From positions 24,875,521 to 24,939,520 of the forward strand of contig NC_058193.1 in NCBI RefSeq assembly GCF_907165205.1: a stretch of 64,000 bases of DNA, in the 5' to 3' direction. Origin of the DNA: Coccinella septempunctata. Taxonomy: Eukaryota; Arthropoda; Insecta; Coleoptera; Coccinellidae. Positions 56,213-64,000 of this stretch are shown in pieces. Position numbers and translations under genes: made by a program. The notes beneath the pieces are model-generated. The model was given only the letters and a program-made list of their open reading frames with translations. It was not told the DNA's origin and did no database searches. Within the stretch, counting starts at the first letter, position 1. Every line of letters begins with the position of its first letter.

Positions 56213-57401
56213 TAGTTGGGCAGCCGACGCCGACGCGACGCGACCATGCTGAATCGGGATTTACTCGAGCGTCGTGGATCTTGAAGATTAGTTGGTAGAA
56301 AGAAAAAAAGTTTCTATAATGTATGCACTTTCAGCGGTGGGGAAAGCGTCTGTAGGTTTCTAAAGATCTAAAAAAAAGTCGTCGGGTGTACATACTCGAG
56401 CGCGTCAGATTAAGATAGTGTATCTACGTGTCTCTGATAATAAATCCATGTTAATCTGACAGTTTGCGTGGTGGGGCTGGCCGTATGGAAGACTTGAAAA
56501 TGGTTAAAAAAAAATTTTTTTTCGAGCGTGTCAGATTTTTAGAGGATATAGTAATTGCACCTAAGGGAAGCTACAGCGGTCCTTTGAAAATGCAAAAAAT
56601 AATCGTCACTTGTACATACTCGAACGTGTCAGATTTTCATATAGATGGTTAATCTCGGTGTTGCAGACGTATCTGACACTAAATCAGAGGAGATTTCTCA
56701 ATCTGACAGTTTGAAGAAGATAAAAAGGTATTTTATTAAAATATCTCCCTTCCTGTACCTCTAATCGTTTGTATATTCATTATGAAAGTTGTAGATGATA
56801 AATTTTTCATTGCCTGAAGCAATTTTTCATACTCGTAGCCGACTGGGTTTCTACATTGACCTTGGCCTTTCGCATGTGTGGCTAAGCTCCCCGCCCTTAT
56901 CACCTTTAAGGGTGGCTAAGCTCCTCGCCCTTAAAGGTGATAAGGGCGAGGAGCTTAGCCACACATGCGAAAGGCCAAGGTCAATGTAGAAACCCAGTCG
57001 AATATACACTCAACGCCATATATCTCAAAAACGTCCAAAGTTAGAGAAAATTGCTTCGGAAAAATTTTGTAGGAAATATTTTGCTCTACAACTTTTATAA
57101 TGAAAGCGAAAATAATTTGAAGCCCAGGAGAGTAGATAATTCAGAAAAACTGAGTTTTGGGACCTTTATGGCCAATTTTTATTATGTCTGCTGAAACTGT
57201 CAGATTATATTTATTCCGTTATTCTTGAATATTTTTGCGAGTTTTTGCTATTCTGACAGGCTGTCCTAGACCATTCCTCCTATATACAGGTCTAACTTTT
57301 GGTAGAGGTACTCTACAGGGTCCAAGGTATCTCCTCTTATATTAATCTGACACGATCTAGTGAATCATAACCTAACACATCCCTCTTGGGCTCTCCAACT
57401 A
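56213..57401 (+). mobile_element. 1.2-kb iteron element, copy C
   Basis: Ends TAGTTGGGCAGCCGAC and GGGCTCTCCAACTA with TA at both borders. The iteron TACTCGAGCGYGTCAGATT is repeated near 56395, 56521 and 56617, and inverted near 56453, 56699 and 57345. It holds the empty site that dates the foldback in copy A, and a private palindrome at 56840-57000. No ORF worth calling. Confidence 0.85.
56840..57000. repeat. Near-perfect 72-bp palindrome inside copy C
   Basis: The arm from CGACTGGGTTTCTACATTGA to CACCTTTAAGGG (56840-56912) is repeated inverted at 56928-57000, with a 15-base loop and one or two mismatches. Copies A and B have only one arm (near 15241-15330 and 49925-49985). It is therefore a local inverted duplication private to copy C. 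Confidence 0.9.
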
Positions 57402-57765
57402 GAAGGGTTGATGTTCGTTTCGATCACTCAATCCGGTAATCTTGATGAAATATTGCATTGAGAAAATACAGATTATATGTTATGAAACGAATCTACTCAT
57501 CAGAAAACATATATTCGATCAAATGAAAACTGAAATTAACATTCAATTATATATGTTCTACTGATTAAATTCATAAATATCCAAAAATGTATCAGTTATT
57601 AGATGAACAGGATGTTAAATATTGTGATGAGAGAAAAATTATTATCGACACTATCAAGTAAAATATCAGTCCTCGGCAACCTGGATGGTGCCATGCAATA
57701 TTATTTGGCTAACTGAATAAATCTAAAAGTTTGGCATATTGAGTAGGTATCTTCTGAAATTCTTC
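57402..57765. other. Intergenic, nothing recognised
   Basis: Short AT-rich stretch between two repeat elements. Confidence 0.35.
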
Positions 57766-58078
57766 AGGGTTTTCACTCTCAGTCTCTGAAATAATTAATT
57801 TGCTCCTGCGTAAAACCTAGCACTAATTTATTTGTCAGGGGCAAATCGGATAGAAAAAATTGTTGCATGCCTGACAATGAACGAAAAATTGAACTTCAAA
57901 ATTAACGTAACGTTTCAGAGTCTATAGCATTTAAAAGTTCCATTTTTCGTTCATTGTCAGGCAACAATCTTTCTATTTGATATGCCCCTGACAAATCAGT
58001 GCAAGAATTTAGGCAGGAGCCAATCAATTATTTCCATTTTTTAATTGATTTTGTTCCAGAGACTCGGAGTAAAAAGTA
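57766..58078. repeat. Foldback element, about 0.3 kb
   Basis: Left arm blocks CAGTCTCTG, GCTCCTGC, TTTGTCAGGGGCA and TGCCTGACAATGAACGAAAA recur inverted as TTTTCGTTCATTGTCAGGCA, TGCCCCTGACAAA, GCAGGAGC and CAGAGACT. Arms are about 110-140 bp with a spacer of about 60 bp. Confidence 0.85.
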
Positions 58079-59869
58079 AAAAGTTTCACAAGATGTAGAA
58101 TCCTCCCAGATTCAATTTCAATCGATATATTGGTTTATTTCGAGACAATTATTATAAACCTAGGTCTTTACTGATTCACAGGATATTAATTTTCCTGGAT
58201 TTTTGACTATTTAACTTGAAGCTCAGGAGTAGTTTTCAAGATTCTTTCAAAGTTCATCATTCGACTTGGAAATATTATAAAATTGGTAACACAAAATCTG
58301 ATCATAAATTGTTCTCAATTTGTTCAGCTTTCTGTACAACATTTAAATGTAAAATCATCAAGAGGGCATTTACAATCTTTAAAATTATTCAAAACTGTGA
58401 AAATCACTGATAAATCACAAATTTTTCCTCTCTACTCTAGACATCTCAATACTTATAATATAAGATTCATTTGAATTTAAAACTGAAAAAACAAAGTATG
58501 TCGTATTATTTTTCCGAATCCCATTTTCCTTCGGGAAAAGCACATGTGCTCTTATTGAACACGCCTAATGCTATCGAGCATTTCACAGGAAATTCAACTA
58601 GGTACGAACTCCCTCGACGAGCTCCCAAATGGTCTTTCCATTCTCTATTCACTTCATCAACTTTACGACGTAACAGTAACATAACCTCGTCGTTCCTTCA
58701 GGAGTTTTGAACGTTCACGAGTATCTAATTTGTCGAGTTTATGGGAAATCGGTACGTTTGCCCCCTCTAATCTCAAGATAGGAGGTCAAGGATTACCGGT
58801 CGATAATTCTACCCAGCAAGTAATCCAGAAATATCACCTGAGGAGGAAATTCGGTTATTACGGGAACTTCCTCCGTGGTTGCCGGTGACAGACATCTAAT
58901 TGATTTCACAAACAATTAGTCCGAATTCCGCAAGACACTTTGGCAATAGCCCCGAGTAATAATACCAACTTTGGATGTCGCTGGTTCGACACGATCGAAC
59001 CGCTTCTAGGTGAATGAATACAAATTCTGCGAGAACTGAAATTCGTCGTATAATCGAAGTTTGCAGAAATGAATTATTCAGCTATCACGGTTATTGATGA
59101 ATAGAATAATTCAGTTTGGTGGAGGACTGGTTGAGGTTTTGGAGGTGGAGGCGGAAGGATGGTTGATTCAATCATTGCATAGTTCATTCTGTTCTGAAAT
59201 ATCCATGCATGGATGATGAGAATATAATTAGGGATCGTTCGTGCATTGACGTCAACAAAGATTCGTTCTTCCTTCCTAAACCTCTTCTGCATTAAGGATG
59301 CGAGGGAGCCGAAGAAACAAAATCAAGTTATACTGTCAAATTTACTGCGAAGGGTTTGAAACAGAATGTTAAAAAATTCATTAAACCTGTATGTTAAAAA
59401 TGGCATACAATTCAGCCATATCTTGTATACAGTGTGCAACCATATAATAGAAATGCAATTCTCAAAAATGAAACAAGAAGAGAGATGAAATGGTTATGTC
59501 ACTTTGTTTATTTTAATTTCTTGGAAGATGAAAATATACAGAACTTGTCGATTACTCTGGAAGGATTATTTGTTTCTTTTTAGCTACTTATTGTCGTACT
59601 CGACGTTTTGTACAGGGTGATTTATTAAGGATGTACCTCGGAAACCGTATGTCCCATGAATGATTTGAAATGAGATAGCAGTTTTCCACTAGATGGTGCA
59701 ATCTGGTACTCTCAAAATTAAATACTGTTTTCACAAAATATATCCCAATTAATCCTAATTTTCAAGTGCTGAGGTGAATAAATGTTTCTCAATAGAAAAA
59801 CACTGGAACTTGACCTAAGATTTATAAACTTAGGCTATGTTTGAAGGGCATTCAATGTTGATTTCAGAA
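58079..59869. other. Intergenic, no gene recognised
   Basis: Includes a less AT-rich, single-copy-looking part near 58590-59060, with no supported frame. An orphan transposon end TACAGGGTGATTTATTAAGG lies at 59611. Confidence 0.35.
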
Positions 59870-60989
59870 ACAGATAACAACAACGTCTCTTCGAGCATTT
59901 GATAGTCTGTCGTTTCAGTTCATTCTGGACAAATGTTACAACCTAGGATTTCGGGGTGTGTTCTTGGACTGGCTTCGTAGCTATCTTGAAGGTAGATCCA
60001 TGTGTGTGAAGCTAGAAAGTTCACTTTCTGAGGAACATGGTGTTAACTTGGGAGTGCCACAGTTCCGTCCTTGGCCCGCTTTTCTTTTTGCTATTTATCA
60101 ACGAGCTCCCTAGCAATCTGCGCATGGTGTTCATCAAATTACTGGCCAATCAGGGTGCTTCGCTGATAAAAAAATATTTATTAACTCTATTTGCTGATAA
60201 TGCGTCAGTGGTAATAACAGCTTCATCATTTGAGGAGCTCCAAAGGTTGTGTGGCATTCTTAAAAACTGCTTCGTAGACTGGTGTCATGGGAATAATCTG
60301 GTGATTAACATCGGCAAAACTGAGTGCATTCATTTCACGTTATGTCAAAGTAATCTCGATCTCACTATTCACTATTTAGATGAAGATATAGTATCTAAAG
60401 TAAGTGCCAAATTTCTCGGCATATACTTGGACAGTGGTTTGAAGTGGTCCACTCACATTGATTAATTGTGCTCTAAAGCTCAAAAGTTCTTATTTTCCTA
60501 TAAGTAAGGTAAAAAATCTTCTTCCTCCTGAAACTCTTCAAAATATATATTATGGTTTAGTTTATAGCCACTTCTCATATAATGTTCATCTGTGAGGAAA
60601 TTCCTCGGATGTTGGCAGGGCTTTTATACTGCAGAAACGTATACTGCGTATGATGTACAATATACCTCCGCGTCAGTCATGCAGAACATTGTTTGTTGAA
60701 AGGAGTATCCTCACCTTGTCCCATCTCCGTTCTCAAATGCCTTTTGTATGTGAAAGAAAATGAACAGAGCATGATTAAACTATTCAGCTTTCACAATTAT
60801 AAAACTAGAGGTGAGGGATTGCTATATATCCCCAAACATAGAACTGCTAGGTTTGAAATGTCTCCTACGTACCAGTCCGTAAAGCTTTACAATCATCTAC
60901 CATATAGTTTAAGAAATCTTACTTATAAGGAGTTTAAGAAAAATGTTAAAAGCTTATTGTTGGAAAAATGTTATTATACTGTAAAATGA
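59870..60989 (+). pseudogene. LINE (jockey/CR1-like) reverse transcriptase relic
   Basis: Motif order of a non-LTR RT: AFDSLSFQFILDK (motif A Asp, near 59905), NLGFRGVFLDWLRSYLEGR, then GVNLGVPQ with a 2-base loss where the family has GVPQGSVLGP. SVLGPLFFLLFINELP, a direct insertion of about 45 bases and the motif C box FADN (60190-60201) follow. The second Asp of the usual FADD is Asn. Downstream come GNNLVINIGKTECIHF and KFLGIYLDSGLKW. Then, across frames, come LPPETLQNIYYGLVYSHFSY, KRILRMMYNIPPR and the C-terminal TRGEGLLYIPKHRTARFEMS segment ending at 60989. It is 5'-truncated (no endonuclease) and dead. Which of jockey or CR1 it belongs to is uncertain. Confidence 0.85.
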
Positions 60990-63900
60990 ATACTTAAATG
61001 ATTGTATCAGAACCTAGTTTATTTGGTATTTTGACTTATCTTATGCATGTATAAACATGTTCAAAAGGATCAATGAATTATTGACTTTAGCTTTCACACC
61101 CCTCTCCAGAGGAAAATTCACTCATCCCAGATATCTCAGATATCAAAAGGATTAAGCTCTGTTGGAGCTCTTTCCACGTTTTCGGGCTCGTGGTGGTGGA
61201 CTTATTATTATTATCGAGTGTTTCCATTGAAAAGAAGAGGGAGTTATTTTTTATTTTGTTCAATAGTATGAATGTAGAGTTTGCCAGGTTTTCGGTCTAG
61301 AGATGAACCAGATATTCAAAAACCTCTCTTTTGTTAAGAGGAGTTTATACCACGTGACTTTCTCGCCATCCGTATAAGGCGTAAAGGGGGAAAGACTACC
61401 AGAATGTGGAGTGTTGCCAGAACACTTGAACGATAAGTAGAAGTTACGAATATTACAATAGTTTCCATTTTCGTCGAAAATATGGCAGCTCTTATCGAAT
61501 ATCTTTTTTCCTTTTCATCAGGATACGAATTGTGGCCAATGGCCAGAATTTTCGAGAAATTTTTTCATGTGGAAATTCATAGAAGAGATAATTTTACCTC
61601 GGAAAGTTAATAACATAAATTAATATTTGTTCTTCAATGAAAAAATTTTTCTTTCCGTTTGACGAATTAAAAAATTTCTGACTTTCCGAGATGACGAAAT
61701 GATTGAATTGAATTATAATGAACAATTTCGCTTTCTTCAGGGTCCTAAAATGATAACAGAATTGCCGCAAGCTTGGGATGTTAACAATCAAGAGGTTTTT
61801 GAACATCTGGTTAATCTTTAGACCGAAAACCGATAAATCGATGAATCTACATTGAAATTCATGTTGTGTTGAAATTCAACAGGGATTACTCTGCATCATT
61901 TTAACCAATGACATAGTGACCACTGGAGTGAAACTTCATTTCATATTATATATTATCGAATCGGAATCATTTTCCATTATATATCGCATTAGTGTTAATT
62001 TAGTTCATTTAGAATAATAGCTCTCTTTGTTGGTTATGACGCTAAAATCGATAATTACATTCTGACATTCAGTACATCCTGAAATAAGTATTACATTTCG
62101 GGAATTAATAGGAGTGGTGTTATAGAATTATAATAATATTTCTAGTAACCTACAAGATTCAATTTGAATGGTTCAGGATGATATGGAGTCGAGCAATCAA
62201 CTAATTAGTTATTAATTCTGAGTGTTCGAAGGACCGAAAATTTCAACAGCCTGAATATCATTCAATAGTAGTTTACATAGAAATTTGAAGATGACACTCG
62301 TAGTCATAATACCTTTGATAAGATATACAAGTTTACATGCATGACAAGTTCCTTCCACAGTATTCAGAGTCAATTTTGAGAAATTCGTCGTTCGTCGATC
62401 TTCTTGGTGTACCTATGTATAATAATAGGCGCAATGAGATTATTCCACAACCTACTGTATGTCAAACACTGATCGCTAACAGAAAAAAACGTTTCATGTG
62501 ACTATTACAGAGAAATATGGAAGAAGCAAACATGGCAAACATACATATTGATATAACAATAATAGCTTGCCATATGAACTCAATACAACACCATTCAGAT
62601 TTACGGATCATTAATACTTTTTGAATGGAAAAAATTTTGCACAATATTCGTGGAGTTATTCATTTCCATAATTTGTCACCCTAGAATTTTTTTAATTGAT
62701 GCTCCTTTCGCCACCCCTACCTTCGTGCGAACATCAACTCACTAACTTCCTGATTAAATAGGAATAAATGAGTTTATTATGTTAATTATCGTCCATTTGG
62801 ATATAAGTTGGAAATTTCAGAACGCCCTTTCTGACTTTTCTCTGCTACATAGAAAATGCGTGAGCAAAATCTGATTTTATCGCTAAATACGAAGGAATTT
62901 AAATTCGATTTGCCAGACTGAATTGTGAAAAAAATCGCTCATGATTTTTATCCTATACTCGAACAGTCTCGCAGGTGGACGATAATTTTTATTCTGAAAA
63001 GTGCCCAAGGTGAGTTTTTATATGTTTCCTACAGATTTTTCAACTCATAATTTCAAGACATTGTGTGACTACATTCCATATATTACTGCCTTGTTTGTTG
63101 GTCGTTGAATTGTCTCATATTGACATCCATGGTAAGAAGAAAGTCAACATATATGTTTTTGAACCCAGCACAGATGGAACAGGATTCTTCTATCCCTGTA
63201 CGGTTTAAGTCAACATTCAGACATTCAGAGATATATTTTGCAGAACATCTTTTCATTTTGTGATCTGTATCGATATTTTAGAAGAATATACGAGTACAGA
63301 AACATCGTTTCTTCCCAAACTTATAGTCCGAAAGTATTAATTGCAACTAGGAGCGTCCCATTTATAATGGGTATTGGGTATAGACCCGGCGATCACCTTC
63401 TATATGAAATTTTTATAGGGCATTCATAAGAAGTGTGGCAGAGAAATGGACATACAAACACACATAAACATACTATTCGAATAACATGGCAAATATTCAA
63501 ACTTCGAACAACCTACCCTTAATTGAATTGAAAGATCCCAACAATGTATCAACTGTTGAACTTACTTATCCTTCTATTTCACCCCATTCGTGCGAGAAGC
63601 GTGAAAAGCACTCGGAAGTGGTTCCGGAATGATGATACCTTCGGGAAATGATGTATACCAACCAAACCATCACCGATAAGTGAAATATTCGGAACTTAGG
63701 AATTCTCGCAGAGAAGTTTCTAGGATAATGAGGATTTCCAGAAATATTCGGCATATTCTGATATTCCATAAAAATACTGGAGAAATCCCGAGTTCAATCT
63801 TGGAACTAATGAGGCAATTTTTGAATTGTTACTAGAAAATTTACTGTTAGTTTTAAAATTCACATTTTGTGTCTAAGGAGGCGTGAGAACACAAAAAAAA

Positions 63901-64000
63901 TCCCAACCAAACTCTCATTAGCTCTTTGACAAGCTTCTGAGAGGAGAAGAGATAAAATGCGATGCAATATTGCTCAACAAACCCAATATAGCGATACTCA
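60990..64000. other. Intergenic, nothing recognised
   Basis: Right end of the window: AT-rich, short open frames only, no repeat partner found within the window. Confidence 0.35.

Noticed and set aside
1..64000. tRNA, rRNA or CRISPR features
   Set aside because: No cloverleaf with matching A and B boxes, no rRNA core sequence and no regularly spaced repeats were found by eye.

Overview
The window looks like an AT-rich arthropod, most likely insect, genome segment. It has split genes with GT-AG introns, a Copia retrotransposon primed from the initiator tRNA-Met anticodon arm, mariner and Tc1-like transposons, decayed LINEs and many short inverted-repeat elements. A beetle is a reasonable guess from the style of the repeats, but nothing here proves the order. 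There are no operons, rRNA genes, tRNA genes or CRISPR arrays.

Host genes: the only host gene I can name lies at the left end. Two in-phase exons (3378-3545 and 9117-9263, + strand) encode the last transmembrane helix and the cytoplasmic tail of an SLC6-family Na+/Cl- coupled transporter. They are separated by a 5.6 kb intron full of foldback repeats and followed by a poly(A) signal. The first 3.4 kb is therefore probably an upstream intron. A possible terminal exon of an unknown gene (54252-54435) and a GC-rich island (about 51780-52160) are the only other candidates for host or unusual sequence.

Mobile DNA: the best preserved element is a 4.1 kb Copia element (33612-37704) with two apparently identical 175 bp LTRs, a 5 bp target duplication, PBS and PPT. 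Its integrase core is deleted and its RT/RNase H region carries a small frameshift. A full-length but dead mariner (30978-32239), a Tc1/mariner-superfamily deletion derivative with long terminal repeats (44322-45246), a mariner C-terminal relic (10402-10790) and three LINE relics (11575-12574, 17040-17830, 59870-60989) are also present. The rest is mostly non-autonomous elements: a 1.2 kb iteron-rich family in three copies, one of them with a foldback element inserted at TA; an 850 bp family in two copies, one with a TTAA-type MITE inserted; a hAT-like MITE with an 8 bp target duplication; and several foldback families.

Most unusual content: hammerhead-ribozyme-like motifs of the short-stem-III type known from Penelope-like elements and retrozymes. 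One lies at 1378-1420. Three more lie in an inverted plus direct repeat cluster at 50690-51660. Each copy has lost something, but the set shares one architecture: CUGACGA core, stem II, (G)AAA, palindromic stem III, GUC cleavage site and a complementary stem I. All base pairings were read by eye.
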